Assembly: GCA_024225635.1 (NCBI GenBank)
Contig: JAAEMK010000007.1
Coordinates: 1 to 53,574 of the forward strand
Source: Desulfobacteraceae bacterium
GTDB taxonomy: Bacteria > Desulfobacterota > Desulfobacteria > Desulfobacterales > Desulfobacteraceae
Direction: 5' to 3'
DNA: 53,574 bases
Positions within the stretch are counted from its first letter, which is position 1, and every line of letters starts with the position of its first letter. The position numbers and the translations under genes were made by a program. Under the pieces are notes generated by a model. That model was not told where the DNA came from. It saw only the letters and a program-made list of their open reading frames with translations, and did no database searches. Shown here piece by piece: positions 1 through 6,465 of the stretch.

Positions 1-21
1 GGAGCCTAGCCTCAGTACCCA

Positions 22-36
22 CTGGTACTGTACCAG
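22..36. promoter_or_regulatory. Palindrome CTGGTAC-T-GTACCAG
   Basis: This is a perfect 7-bp inverted repeat around one base, flanked on both sides by further copies of CAGTACC (14-20 and 39-45). The arrangement of a palindrome within related half-sites resembles an operator or an initiator-binding site. The function is inferred from position in the control region only. Confidence 0.5.
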
Positions 37-53
37 CCAGTACCCTGCCCCTC

Positions 54-67
54 GTCCCCCGGGGGAC
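54..67. repeat. Palindrome GTCCCCCGGGGGAC
   Basis: This is a perfect 14-bp palindrome. Its 12-bp core TCCCCCGGGGGA recurs exactly at 31211-31222 and 52581-52592, and the 10-bp CCCCCGGGGG at 23124-23133 and 39076-39085. The 39076 copy sits in the spacer of a sigma70-like promoter on the minus strand. The role is unknown. Confidence 0.55.
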
Positions 68-185
68 ACGGCCAGCTCCCAGGCGTAGGCTGCTGAGGGT
101 AGGGCTCTCCCCATGGTTACTTCCCCTCGGGTCGGACGCACCCAGCCCCATCACCCCCTGCAAGTGCCGTGCCAACACACCCCCT

Positions 186-204
186 TTGTTGTAATTTACA
201 ACAA
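186..204. promoter_or_regulatory. Operator-like palindrome TTGTTGT-aattt-ACAACAA
   Basis: Perfect 7-bp arms are separated by AATTT. The site is AT-rich, unlike its surroundings, and lies in the divergent control region. It could be a repressor-binding site or an RNA hairpin. No cognate regulator can be assigned. Confidence 0.5.
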
Positions 205-249
205 CACCCACCATACACTACTACAAGGGGGGTGTTCCTCAATGAAATC

Positions 250-285
250 AAGGGGTTACAAGATGCCCTTTTAAACCCTTTTTTT
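250..285 (+). terminator. Rho-independent terminator-like hairpin
   Basis: AAGGGGTT (250-257) can pair with AACCCTT (274-280) with one bulge and is followed by a run of seven T (279-285). Read on the + strand it resembles an intrinsic terminator. There is no + gene upstream before the circle junction, so it might attenuate early transcription starting further left. The stem is short and the loop is long. Confidence 0.4.
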
Positions 286-401
286 GCGAACAGGGATTCG
301 GTTTTTGCTAACCCCCCGTAATCATTGAGCTTTTCGCCGCGCTCTGGTCTATTTCGGCCAAAACCCTGGGAATCCGGGGGGGGTGGCATGTGGGGAAATA
401 T

Positions 402-416
402 ATGACTCAGAGTCAT
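402..416. promoter_or_regulatory. Palindrome ATGACTC-A-GAGTCAT
   Basis: This is a perfect 15-bp palindrome inside an AT-rich stretch, directly left of the polypyrimidine tract. It is operator-like in size and symmetry. No repeat copies were seen elsewhere. Confidence 0.5.
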
Positions 417-470
417 TTTATATCTATCTCTCTCTATCTCTCTCTCTCTACTCCTCTCTCTTATCTAGGG
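417..470. repeat. Polypyrimidine (TC/TATC) tract
   Basis: About 50 bases are almost exclusively pyrimidine on the + strand, built from TATC and TC units. Such tracts can unwind easily or form triplexes and are found near some origins, but they are also prone to slippage. Nothing here codes for protein. Confidence 0.75.
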
Positions 471-552
471 AATGCTGTAAGTGGTTGGTTTTGTTGAGGT
501 TTACCCCCTTGGCGTAGGGAAGGGCCCACGATTGGGCGCCGGGCGTTGTGGT

Positions 553-603
553 TAGGGTTTTACCTTAGGGTGAAGAAAGATTAAAATTTAGGGTTTTACC
601 CTA
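553..603. promoter_or_regulatory. Two TAGGGT-ttt-ACCCTA operator-like sites
   Basis: The copy at 589-603 is a perfect inverted repeat (TAGGGT, 3-base spacer, ACCCTA). The copy at 553-567 matches except for one base in the right arm. They are 36 bases apart centre to centre, and the second overlaps a TATAG sequence that could be part of a -10 element. Two equivalent sites on one face of the DNA suggest cooperative repressor binding (inference). Confidence 0.5.
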
Positions 604-979
604 TAGCATCCTGGTGATGGATGGCCGATAGTCCGAGTGTAGGTTGACCATTGGGAGGAGTCTTATCGCGTAGTCCGCTTGCGCTCGGCCCGCTCGGCCG
701 TACTGGTACTGCATGGGCAAGGTGAAGCCCTGCCGTTAGTGTCCCTAGCCCCACGAGGCTTTGAAGGGACGAGGGGAAAGCGGAGTGGACTTGGGGGGCG
801 TGGCTCAAGATGGGCGCGTCTGTGAAATCCCCGGGCATCGGTGGTGATGTAGGCCGCCAATTCAGCACCGATTCTTGGATTGAAGGTTGCTTTCCTTGGA
901 TTGGTTGGGTCGCGACTCAAGAGCATGGTTGGGACGTATGAAAGACGATGTTTTGACGCCAGACTAGGTGTTCCCGATT

Positions 980-1020
980 CCCCTCAGGCTACAGGCTGGG
1001 GGGAAATGGGAACGGTTAGG
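980..1020 (+). repeat. Leader repeat H1, copy 1
   Basis: This 41-base element has a near-identical second copy at 1526-1566. Each begins CCCCTCAG and later carries CTGGGGGG, which can pair as a stem with one G-U, and each ends AACGGTTAGG. It lies just upstream of the first gene of the early arm and is probably part of its untranslated leader. Confidence 0.7.
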
Positions 1021-1045
1021 TTCCACCATATGGGAGAAAAGACAC

Positions 1046-1333
1046 ATGCAGGATTTCAGCGACCAGGACCGTTACGCAATGGGACAACTCATGGGTAAAG
1101 GCGATGCTCATATTATCGTCGATGCTTTGGCTGGCTTCGCTCGAACCAACTACCAGGCAGCGATGGAGTTTGACGAAATCGAGTCAATTTCGGACGAAAT
1201 TGCAGAGGGCCTTCGGGAGAGGGCCGAGCGAGCTGACGCTCTCCGTCGGGCAATGCTGGCCAATCATCCTGAGATGCAGATCGAAAGGGCCTACAGACAA
1301 CGCGGGGGAACCCGCTTGGGAGAGAGAAAATGA
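1046..1333 (+). CDS. Hypothetical protein, 95 aa, first early gene
   Basis: I did not recognise this protein. It is acidic and helical, with a stretch rich in Glu, Arg and Ala (LRERAERADALRR). I chose the ATG at 1046 because GGGAGA lies about 8 bases upstream; the open frame extends further left but that part reads as untranslated leader and contains repeat H1. The stop overlaps the next start as ATGA, so the two are probably translationally coupled. Confidence 0.7.
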   Translation: MQDFSDQDRYAMGQLMGKGDAHIIVDALAGFARTNYQAAMEFDEIESISDEIAEGLRERAERADALRRAMLANHPEMQIERAYRQRGGTRLGERK

Positions 1334-1506
1334 TGGACCAGAACCAAGACCAGAACCAAGGCCAGAACCCTTGCAAGATGTGTGGGGATTTGGACGCATA
1401 TGATGACTGGGAAACGGCTGAGGGTATCTGGTACTGCTCTCCTTGTTTCGACGAGCGTATGCGCGGCAGACGTGTTCCTTGGGAGTGGGAAAATGATGGA
1501 GAATAG
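1330..1506 (+). CDS. Small zinc-ribbon-like protein, 58 aa
   Basis: The protein starts with a Gln/Asn repeat (DQNQDQNQGQN) and then has two cysteine pairs, CKMC near residue 16 and CSPC near residue 39, typical of a small zinc-binding ribbon. It overlaps the stop of the previous gene (ATGA at 1330). It ends just before repeat H1 copy 2. The partner (nucleic acid or protein) is unknown. It is one of about ten small Cys-pair proteins in this genome. Confidence 0.7.
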   Translation: MMDQNQDQNQGQNPCKMCGDLDAYDDWETAEGIWYCSPCFDERMRGRRVPWEWENDGE

Positions 1507-1525
1507 GGCCTAACTGACCCTGTTT

Positions 1526-1566
1526 CCCCTCAGTCAATAGGCTGGGGGGAAAGAGGAACGGTTAGG
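1526..1566 (+). repeat. Leader repeat H1, copy 2
   Basis: This is the same length as the copy at 980-1020, with only a handful of differences concentrated in the hairpin loop, and the CCCCTCAG/CTGGGGGG stem is preserved. Loop changes with a conserved stem are what one expects of a selected RNA structure. It runs directly into leader repeat L (1563). Confidence 0.7.
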
Positions 1567-1611
1567 GTCCGACTGGGGGCTTAGATGGGGTTAGTTAACT
1601 ACGAGGGGAAA
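1563..1611 (+). repeat. Leader repeat L, copy 1
   Basis: This 49-base element is 46/49 identical to 1914-1962; the first 28 bases are identical. It ends in AGGGGAAA, which provides the ribosome-binding purines for the ATG at 1614. It contains one GATGGGG heptamer. Confidence 0.8.
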
Positions 1612-1613
1612 AC

Positions 1614-1814
1614 ATGATACCGATAACAGAGCGGATTAGCGGCAGTTCTAGGACACGGGCAGAAGAATTGATTAGTGAAACGCACGAATCAATCGTCAAT
1701 TCTGGCCACATTGTGATGTATTCCGATTTTTGGGAGCTTCACTACTGGGATGGGTCTGCTATTCGCTGGGATATTACCACGAATAAGCATTCTGTAATTC
1801 GCAATTGGCGTTGA
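1614..1814 (+). CDS. Hypothetical protein in repeat-bracketed cassette A, 66 aa
   Basis: I did not recognise this protein. The second half is rich in aromatic residues (YSDFWELHYWDG). The ATG at 1614 follows GAGGGGAAA from leader repeat L. The gene is bracketed by leader L upstream and hairpin T downstream, exactly as the next gene is, but the two proteins are not obviously similar. This suggests exchangeable coding inserts between conserved RNA signals. Confidence 0.65.
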   Translation: MIPITERISGSSRTRAEELISETHESIVNSGHIVMYSDFWELHYWDGSAIRWDITTNKHSVIRNWR

Positions 1815-1815
1815 G

Positions 1816-1844
1816 TCGAAACGCCCTCAGGGGCGTCCGAGGGA
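1816..1844 (+). repeat. Tail hairpin repeat T, copy 1
   Basis: This 29-base element is repeated at 2175-2203 with two differences, both in the loop. The stem ACGCCC/GGGCGT is identical. It immediately follows a stop codon in both places, so it behaves like a 3' RNA hairpin (mRNA stabiliser or weak terminator). No T-run follows. Confidence 0.75.
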
Positions 1845-1913
1845 CAATTCGCCCATGTGCCACATGTGACTGAAACCGAGGCAGTTTAGCCGCAGTGGCT
1901 GGCTGCCCCCATC

Positions 1914-1962
1914 TAGGGTCCGACTGGGGGCTTAGATGGGGACAGTTAACTACAAGGGGAAA
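1914..1962 (+). repeat. Leader repeat L, copy 2
   Basis: This is the second copy of the element at 1563-1611. It again ends in AGGGGAAA just upstream of a start codon (1967). The spacing from repeat to start is slightly longer than in copy 1. Confidence 0.8.
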
Positions 1963-1966
1963 TATC

Positions 1967-2173
1967 ATGCTAAAGTGGGAATATGACCCAGAACCTAAAG
2001 TTCTTAATGCCATAGGAAAAAGCGGTACAAGATTCGCCATAGACTGTGATGCATATGGAGGAAAATATCTAATTATCATTCCTAATGTTTTGGAAGGCGA
2101 ATATGAAACCTTCCGCAATGCAATTGAAATGTGTGAACTCGAAGAAGGTTCTAGAAATAAGTGGGAGGAATAA
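1967..2173 (+). CDS. Hypothetical protein in repeat-bracketed cassette B, 68 aa
   Basis: I did not recognise this protein. It is acidic, with an N-terminal WEYDPEPK segment and a beta-like KYLIIIPNV strand. The ATG at 1967 was chosen over longer readings because the upstream frame would run through leader repeat L. The codons are markedly more AT-rich than those of the following protease gene. Confidence 0.65.
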   Translation: MLKWEYDPEPKVLNAIGKSGTRFAIDCDAYGGKYLIIIPNVLEGEYETFRNAIEMCELEEGSRNKWEE

Positions 2174-2174
2174 A

Positions 2175-2203
2175 TCGAAACGCCCTACGGGGCGTCCGAG
2201 GGA
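2175..2203 (+). repeat. Tail hairpin repeat T, copy 2
   Basis: The stem is the same as at 1816-1844 and the loop differs at two bases. It lies two bases after the stop of cassette B. Confidence 0.75.
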
Positions 2204-2235
2204 ATTTGCCTACCCTCGCCGATGAGACTGGCAGA

Positions 2236-2247
2236 GCGTGTACACAC
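2236..2247. promoter_or_regulatory. GTGTGTACACAC-type palindrome, one mismatch
   Basis: The sequence GCGTGTACACAC contains the full 8-bp core GTGTACAC. It lies just upstream of the SprT-like gene. Exact 12-bp copies are at 2867, 4320 and 7800. It is an operator candidate. Confidence 0.5.
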
Positions 2248-2264
2248 AACGGGAGACCACACTA

Positions 2265-2849
2265 ATGACACAGCATGAAACCCGCGAAGCATGGCTCCGG
2301 GCAGCGTGTGAGGAGCTTCAATCGGTGTTTAATGTAGGGAAGCCCCTACCCTTGGATAAGATGCGTGTTAGTTGCGGTTGGCCGAGCAAAAGCGCCACTA
2401 GCAGCAAAAGCCGGCGGGTCGGAGAGGCATGGAGCCCCGATAGAAGTGGGGATTCCACACATGAAATTTTCATCTCCCCTAGCCTAGAAGACCCGATGAA
2501 GGTACTAGGCGTGTTGGTTCACGAGTGTGCACATGCAGCCGTAGGGGTTGAGTATGGTCATAAAGGACCGTTCCGTAAGCTGGCCCTCGCCGTGGGTCTT
2601 GAGGGTAAGATGACCGCCACGACGATAGGCCCCACGCTCGTCGGTCCTCTTGAGGTGATTGCAGAGCGGTTGGGTGACTATCCCCACGCTAAGCTAACTC
2701 CTGGAGAGACGGTCAAGCGAAACAAAAACCGACACCAAAAGCTAGTGTGTCGCCATTGTGATTTCGTCTGCCGCGCCAGTCGTGGGGCGGTAGAGAAAGC
2801 AGGGCCCCCGATCCACTGTATGGATGAAGAAATGATCTGGAGTGAGTAG
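2265..2849 (+). CDS. SprT-like zinc metallopeptidase, 194 aa
   Basis: Residues 86-90 are HECAH, the HExxH zinc-protease signature, in a helix preceded by a beta strand (EIFISP), with a downstream HKGPF segment, the arrangement seen in SprT/Spartan-like proteins. The C-terminus has CRHC and a further Cys pair that could form a zinc ribbon, as in many SprT-like proteins. In cells such proteases cut DNA-protein crosslinks; a phage could use one on host or virion proteins (inference). The start at 2265 has GGGAGA 8 bases upstream. The gene lies between two GTGTACAC palindromes. Confidence 0.75.
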   Translation: MTQHETREAWLRAACEELQSVFNVGKPLPLDKMRVSCGWPSKSATSSKSRRVGEAWSPDRSGDSTHEIFISPSLEDPMKVLGVLVHECAHAAVGVEYGHKGPFRKLALAVGLEGKMTATTIGPTLVGPLEVIAERLGDYPHAKLTPGETVKRNKNRHQKLVCRHCDFVCRASRGAVEKAGPPIHCMDEEMIWSE

Positions 2850-2866
2850 GGGTAGGAGTTTTTAGA

Positions 2867-2878
2867 GTGTGTACACAC
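2867..2878. promoter_or_regulatory. Palindrome GTGTGTACACAC
   Basis: This is a perfect 12-bp palindrome in the short gap before the ribbon-helix-helix gene at 2903. The position suggests autoregulation by that protein or control by the XRE protein at 7778 (inference). Confidence 0.55.
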
Positions 2879-2902
2879 ACTCACAACTAGGAGCATGAGA
2901 CG

Positions 2903-3115
2903 ATGAAAGACATAACGTATGCCACTACATACATCGATGAGCCTACCCGACAAGCGGTACAGGTTGCCTGTCTGATCGCGGGTGAGAGTCGAGCCAGCCT
3001 CATTCGCCAAGCTATCGCTCGGGAGCTGAGATTCAGGCGAGAGAATGGTGGGAAAGAGTATCTCGTTTTGGAAGAAGCGTGGTACAAGATGCAGAAGCCT
3101 GCCGCGGAGGAGTAG
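2903..3115 (+). CDS. Ribbon-helix-helix-like regulator, 70 aa
   Basis: After a beta-like N-terminus (YATTYIDEP) come two helices separated by GESRASL, the CopG/Arc-type pattern of a small dimeric DNA-binding protein. The length fits the family. It is preceded within 40 bases by GTGTGTACACAC, a plausible operator, and followed by a strong hairpin and alternative stem (3120-3187). No toxin partner is adjacent, so it is more likely a regulator than an antitoxin. Confidence 0.6.
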   Translation: MKDITYATTYIDEPTRQAVQVACLIAGESRASLIRQAIARELRFRRENGGKEYLVLEEAWYKMQKPAAEE

Positions 3116-3119
3116 GCTA

Positions 3120-3187
3120 GGTAACGCCGTGGGGGCTTCGGCCCCTCGGTTACCAAACTGAGCACGTGGGGTGTTTGGTTTGGTAAC
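3120..3187 (+). promoter_or_regulatory. Mutually exclusive RNA stems (attenuator-like)
   Basis: Hairpin 1 spans 3120-3154: GGTAAC pairs with GTTACC around a GC-rich inner stem closed by a TTCG tetraloop. The segment GTTACCAAAC (3149-3158) is also a perfect inverted repeat of GTTTGGTAAC (3178-3187). Both pairings use the same GTTACC, so only one can form at a time. This is the architecture of an attenuator or protein- or ligand-sensing switch, located in the leader of the gene at 3208. No known riboswitch consensus was recognised. Confidence 0.5.
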
Positions 3188-3207
3188 TGAGAAGGGAGAT
3201 TAAGACG

Positions 3208-3567
3208 ATGACAGATCAGAAACACACTCCGGGACCGTGGGTCAATGATCGTGGCACTATCGTTACCCAGCCTAACGGTGATTTTGTGCAGCCAATTGCA
3301 GAATGCCATCTTGATGCACGCGGTTCAATGTTCTGTATCGGTGCAGCGGAGAAAGATCGCAACGCCGCTCGAATCGTCGCATGTGTCAATGCGCTCGAAG
3401 GACTAGACCCCGAGGCAATCAAGGGTCTAATTGACGCGGCAAATCAAGCTTTCGAAATCATCGATCGAGCGTATGTAAACAAACTCGGGTCGGAGGAGTT
3501 TCTTGACGATGCCTTCAAGGTGCTTGGAAAGCTCGGGAATGAGATTCGACGGATAACCCGTGCTTGA
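3208..3567 (+). CDS. Phage protein with N-terminal HTPGPW motif, 119 aa
   Basis: The N-terminus HTPGPWVNDRGT and a middle segment of type NAARIVACVNALEG match a common family of small phage proteins of unknown function that begin with TPGPW. The C-terminal half is helical. It is preceded by the alternative-stem leader at 3120-3187 and a GGGAGAT ribosome site. No reaction can be assigned. Confidence 0.7.
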   Translation: MTDQKHTPGPWVNDRGTIVTQPNGDFVQPIAECHLDARGSMFCIGAAEKDRNAARIVACVNALEGLDPEAIKGLIDAANQAFEIIDRAYVNKLGSEEFLDDAFKVLGKLGNEIRRITRA

Positions 3568-3649
3568 CCTACTAACCAGCCCAGCCACCGCCCTACTGAT
3601 CGCGGCCATTATCTCAGGGGCCGTTCTATGGGCCATGTGGGACCATTAG
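3560..3649 (+). CDS. Possible 29-aa membrane peptide
   Basis: A GTG start overlaps the end of the TPGPW gene. The peptide MLDLLTSPATALLIAAIISG continues to a short charged end and is essentially one transmembrane helix. Similar single-helix micro-ORFs occur at 7188 and 19356, which makes chance less likely. It could be an inner-membrane modulator or be untranslated. Confidence 0.35.
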   Translation: MLDLLTSPATALLIAAIISGAVLWAMWDH

Positions 3650-3729
3650 CCCGGATGGGGTAAGTGTAGGCATTTCCCCACTTTCACCCTCGAATGGGGG
3701 TGCTAGAGTGGGGGTGGGAGGAAATGAGA

Positions 3730-4320
3730 ATGCAGACTTACAACGAATGGAGCCCGACACCCTTCGATTCAAGAGGCGCTTTCATTGGCGTTGATAGAGG
3801 CGAATGGCTGGTAGTGCCAGTAATTCAAACACGAGATTCGGAACCTCTGGAGGAAAGCAATTTCGCCGCCGCGCTGGAAATTCTAGGGGGCGAAGACCAT
3901 TTCGTCGAGGTTCATCGGTTCGGCCACTGGGGGCCAGGATGGATTGAAATTATTATCGTGCACCCCTACGCGCAGTTGTCCGACCGACGCTACGTTACGT
4001 TTGCCAATTTGGCAGAAGAGATCGAGCGTAGATTGGCGGACTATCCGGTGCTCGATGAAGAGGATTTGTGCGAGCGGGAAAGTGAAGCTGCGGGAGAATC
4101 TTGGAATTGTTGGGGGCGTCGGGAGCTGGAAAGCAAGGTCGAAGAGTGTTTGGAAATTCAATGGTTGGACATTGACTCCGATGCACTAGATGAGATTGCA
4201 GGCTTCCCCGAATATGAAGCACACTCCGACGGTACCTATTTCACGAATCTCGACGAGATGGCCGAGCGTGTGACCTTGCCTAGCCTACTGTTGGCTGGCG
4301 CGGATTTTGAATTCGCGTAG
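3730..4320 (+). CDS. Conserved phage hypothetical protein, 196 aa
   Basis: The segment HRFGHWGPGWIEIIIVHP followed later by LADYPVLDEED and then RE is a pattern I associate with a family of uncharacterised proteins in many phages. No catalytic motif is evident. I prefer the ATG at 3730, which has GGAGG 8 bases upstream, over 3724 or 3694. The gene ends exactly at the palindrome 4320-4331. Confidence 0.7.
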   Translation: MQTYNEWSPTPFDSRGAFIGVDRGEWLVVPVIQTRDSEPLEESNFAAALEILGGEDHFVEVHRFGHWGPGWIEIIIVHPYAQLSDRRYVTFANLAEEIERRLADYPVLDEEDLCERESEAAGESWNCWGRRELESKVEECLEIQWLDIDSDALDEIAGFPEYEAHSDGTYFTNLDEMAERVTLPSLLLAGADFEFA

Positions 4321-4331
4321 TGTGTACACAC
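4320..4331. promoter_or_regulatory. Palindrome GTGTGTACACAC
   Basis: This is an exact copy of the 12-bp palindrome, overlapping the stop codon of the previous gene and 24 bases before the next start. It is an operator candidate. Confidence 0.55.
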
Positions 4332-4354
4332 CCCAGGATGGGGATAGGAGATAG

Positions 4355-4633
4355 ATGACGATGAGTGACGGATACAACGGATGGGCGAACTATGAGACAT
4401 GGAATGTGGCATTGTGGATCGGGAATGATGAGGGGCTTTATAACGACGCTAAACGGTGCTCAAATTACACGGATTTTCGACTCCGAATGAATGAATGGTT
4501 TCGAGAATATGATGAACGAGAAGATGGTTCAGCGCCGGAAATTTTATTCTGTACCCCCGATGGGGTAGCCTGGAATGACCCCAGTCTCGATACCGATGCC
4601 CTTGATGAAATGATAAAGGAGCTTGGAGAATGA
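4355..4633 (+). CDS. GWxNYETWNVALWI-family phage protein, 92 aa
   Basis: The opening YNGWANYETWNVALWIGND is a recognisable signature of a small protein family found in phages and plasmids, without known function to me. The remainder is acidic. Its stop overlaps the next start (ATGA), so it is coupled to the gene at 4630. Confidence 0.7.
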   Translation: MTMSDGYNGWANYETWNVALWIGNDEGLYNDAKRCSNYTDFRLRMNEWFREYDEREDGSAPEILFCTPDGVAWNDPSLDTDALDEMIKELGE

Positions 4634-4878
4634 GCGTATCACTGATAAACCCGACCGGCCGCAACACGCAAGCGTACGTTTTCACTAGCCGAGATGGAGA
4701 TAAATACTTTTTCTCATATCGCACATGCATTGCTTACTGGGGGATGCGAGATGGGAAAACCATCAAGGTACGGCGGCCGAATGATTGGGGCCCGACCACA
4801 GGCAGGCACTTTAATGAGCTAGGATGTGGTGAGTTTAACATGATGACTGCTGAAGCTTTCGAGCAGATGCTAGCCTAG
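4630..4878 (+). CDS. Conserved phage hypothetical protein, 82 aa
   Basis: The segments FFSYRTCIAY and NDWGPTTGRHFNELG resemble a small conserved phage family that often sits with the GWxNYETW protein; the pairing here supports both. It is a beta-rich single domain. Its function is unknown. Confidence 0.65.
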   Translation: MSVSLINPTGRNTQAYVFTSRDGDKYFFSYRTCIAYWGMRDGKTIKVRRPNDWGPTTGRHFNELGCGEFNMMTAEAFEQMLA

Positions 4879-4965
4879 AGTGACCACCCCACACCATATC
4901 CCTAGCCCCAGATGGGGGTATGCGTGGCGAGGTTACAGGTTAACAACTAGATGGGAGATGAGAAA

Positions 4966-5430
4966 ATGATACCGAACGTAAACGAGAAAACTGGCATCGC
5001 CTACGGTGTGGTGTCGATGGGCGGACTGGCAGAATGGGTATGGGATGAATTCTACGCACACGGCCAGAACACCTCAGAGGAAGATGCCTACTGTGAGTGG
5101 CGAGAGCAGATGGGGGTCGATGTAGAACCTACCGAGGAAGCTGAGCAAGAGTTTTGGGATACGCTGGAAATTGACGAGCCTAACTGGCACATGAACTACA
5201 CCGATGCCGATGGGGTGCGTCTCCATTTGCAGATCGGATGGCTAGGGGGCGCGCCTCTGCTTTGGGTTTTGGAATCGCCTCACACTACCTTTGCGCTGGC
5301 ATGTTCTCCATGTGTGCCTGGAGCTGGCGATCTAGACAACACCGTTGAAAACCCGAACGATGTAGATAAATATCGTCGGGTAACTTGTTACACACTCCCA
5401 AGCGAGTGGTTTTGGAGCGCCGATGCGTGA
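4966..5430 (+). CDS. Conserved phage hypothetical protein, 154 aa
   Basis: The N-terminus IPNVNEKTGIAYGVVSM and the later CSPCVPGAGDLD segment are reminiscent of an uncharacterised phage family. I start it at the ATG at 4966, which has GGGAGATGAG upstream; an in-frame ATG at 4951 is also possible. The 87-base gap before it contains CCCCAGATGGGGG and several short inverted repeats but no clear promoter. Confidence 0.65.
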   Translation: MIPNVNEKTGIAYGVVSMGGLAEWVWDEFYAHGQNTSEEDAYCEWREQMGVDVEPTEEAEQEFWDTLEIDEPNWHMNYTDADGVRLHLQIGWLGGAPLLWVLESPHTTFALACSPCVPGAGDLDNTVENPNDVDKYRRVTCYTLPSEWFWSADA

Positions 5431-5644
5431 CAGTAGTGTACGCTTAGCAACCATTGTTGCCCTTTGTATCGACGGAGATCTAGATGGGGTAGAGGCTTGT
5501 ATTGAGCCTCTAATATGGGATCTACAACCCCAGCCAGAGGGGCAAGGGTACAGGGAGGCTCAGCCCCTACCCACCTTGGATGGAGTGATGGGGGAGCTTG
5601 AGAGGTTGAGAGAGTTTAGGAGGAAACTACATGGCACGACATGA
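5423..5644 (+). CDS. Hypothetical protein, 73 aa
   Basis: I did not recognise this protein. The N-terminal half is hydrophobic and helical (LATIVALCIDGDLDGVEACI); the C-terminal part is helical with Arg and Leu. It overlaps the previous stop by 8 bases and the next gene by 14. Confidence 0.6.
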   Translation: MRDSSVRLATIVALCIDGDLDGVEACIEPLIWDLQPQPEGQGYREAQPLPTLDGVMGELERLREFRRKLHGTT

Positions 5645-5816
5645 TTGGCCTGTTACAAAACCCAAGCAATATGCAGACCATATTGAAGCAATAGAAGACT
5701 CAATACCCTGGATGGGGGACCGTCCAATCCACACGCTCTGTGATGTGTACCGAGATAGGAAACGGGCAGAGGTTGTGGATTACGAAAAGGAGACTCGAAC
5801 TAATGGACCCGAATGA
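5631..5816 (+). CDS. Hypothetical protein, 61 aa
   Basis: I did not recognise this protein. It is small and charged, with a central PWMGDRPIHTLCDVYRDR segment. It overlaps both neighbours by short distances, typical of this operon. Confidence 0.55.
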   Translation: MARHDWPVTKPKQYADHIEAIEDSIPWMGDRPIHTLCDVYRDRKRAEVVDYEKETRTNGPE

Positions 5817-6018
5817 GACACTTTACGATATCATTGAAGGAATCATAATTAACAGCACACCTCTCTTGGAACGGGCCAGTAATGATCTTGGAGACTGGCT
5901 CAACGAAGGAGGGGCTTTGCCTACCTGGGAAGGGCTCAGGAGTGTGATGAACCGCCGGGGAGCTGGTGTGTATGACGTGTATGAGAAAGGGGGACAGGAT
6001 GAAGGGGGTACAGAATGA
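5803..6018 (+). CDS. Hypothetical protein, 71 aa
   Basis: I did not recognise this protein. It is acidic, opens MDPNETLYDIIEGIIIN and ends in a charged tail. The start at 5803 follows AAGGAG by about 12 bases; longer readings would overlap the upstream gene heavily. The stop overlaps the next ATG. Confidence 0.55.
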   Translation: MDPNETLYDIIEGIIINSTPLLERASNDLGDWLNEGGALPTWEGLRSVMNRRGAGVYDVYEKGGQDEGGTE

Positions 6019-6236
6019 CGATGCCTAAGAGATACAGAGAAGCTAACGAAGATGGGGATATGTTGTTGACCCACGATGCCCCAACCCTTCTCCGTCAACG
6101 CAACCGTCTCATAGGGTTTATGGAAAATCTCACCATCTTCATGCAGAGCACTAATGCCGATGCCGTGGTGCAAGAGATTGCCCGAGTGCTCATTGAGATG
6201 AAAGAGGAGCTACCTGACGCCCATGAAGAAAGGTAA
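6015..6236 (+). CDS. Hypothetical helical protein, 73 aa
   Basis: I did not recognise this protein. It is mostly helical, with LLRQRNRLIGFMENLTIFM in the middle. It overlaps the gene before by ATGA and the gene after by 14 bases. Confidence 0.55.
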   Translation: MTMPKRYREANEDGDMLLTHDAPTLLRQRNRLIGFMENLTIFMQSTNADAVVQEIARVLIEMKEELPDAHEER

Positions 6237-6465
6237 CTACTGCGGAAATTGTAAATACTCAAAGAAATTCATGTGGCTTTTTCAAGGTCTAGCTAAATGT
6301 AGTCATAAAAACCCTAGACCAAATCATGCATGGCTTGGTAATACGAATTTTGGCTCTGGGGAATTGGAATTTAGATTTTGCGCTGTCATAAATAAAGATG
6401 GTGAATGTGAAGGGTTTGAATCTAAAGCTAAAGGCTTCGAAAAATGGTTTAGATATGGAGAATGA
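6223..6465 (+). CDS. Small Cys-rich protein, 80 aa
   Basis: CGNC near residue 7, a later lone Cys and further Cys near residues 53 and 62 suggest a metal-binding module of the type CxxC...C...C. The codons are strikingly AT-rich compared with both neighbours, suggesting separate acquisition. Its function is unknown. Confidence 0.6.
   Translation: MKKGNYCGNCKYSKKFMWLFQGLAKCSHKNPRPNHAWLGNTNFGSGELEFRFCAVINKDGECEGFESKAKGFEKWFRYGE

Larger units (their letters stand above)
1..141. repeat. 141-bp terminal direct repeat, left copy
   Basis: Bases 1-141 are identical to 53434-53574. A terminal overlap of exactly this size is what a de Bruijn assembler leaves when it closes a circle using a 141-base k-mer, so I read it as evidence of a circular or circularly permuted genome rather than a biological terminal repeat. 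A true short terminal redundancy cannot be excluded from sequence alone. Confidence 0.95.
1..1045. other. Non-coding divergent control region (right part)
   Basis: No ORF here has a credible ribosome site plus natural composition; the open frames are proline- and arginine-rich shadows. Together with 53117-53433 it separates the leftward late operon from the rightward early operon. It contains several unrelated palindromes, a polypyrimidine run, a terminator-like hairpin, tandem 9-mers (CGCTCGGCC at 682-690 and 691-699) and scattered CAGTACC/GGTACTG motifs at 14-45 and 700-711. By position it is the most likely place for divergent promoters and the replication origin (inference). I could not identify a convincing sigma70 promoter. 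Confidence 0.7.

Noticed and set aside
117-926. Minus-strand ORFs of 87-99 aa in the control region
   Set aside because: Composition is Pro/Arg/Ser-rich, there is no plausible ribosome site, and they lie across palindromes and repeats.
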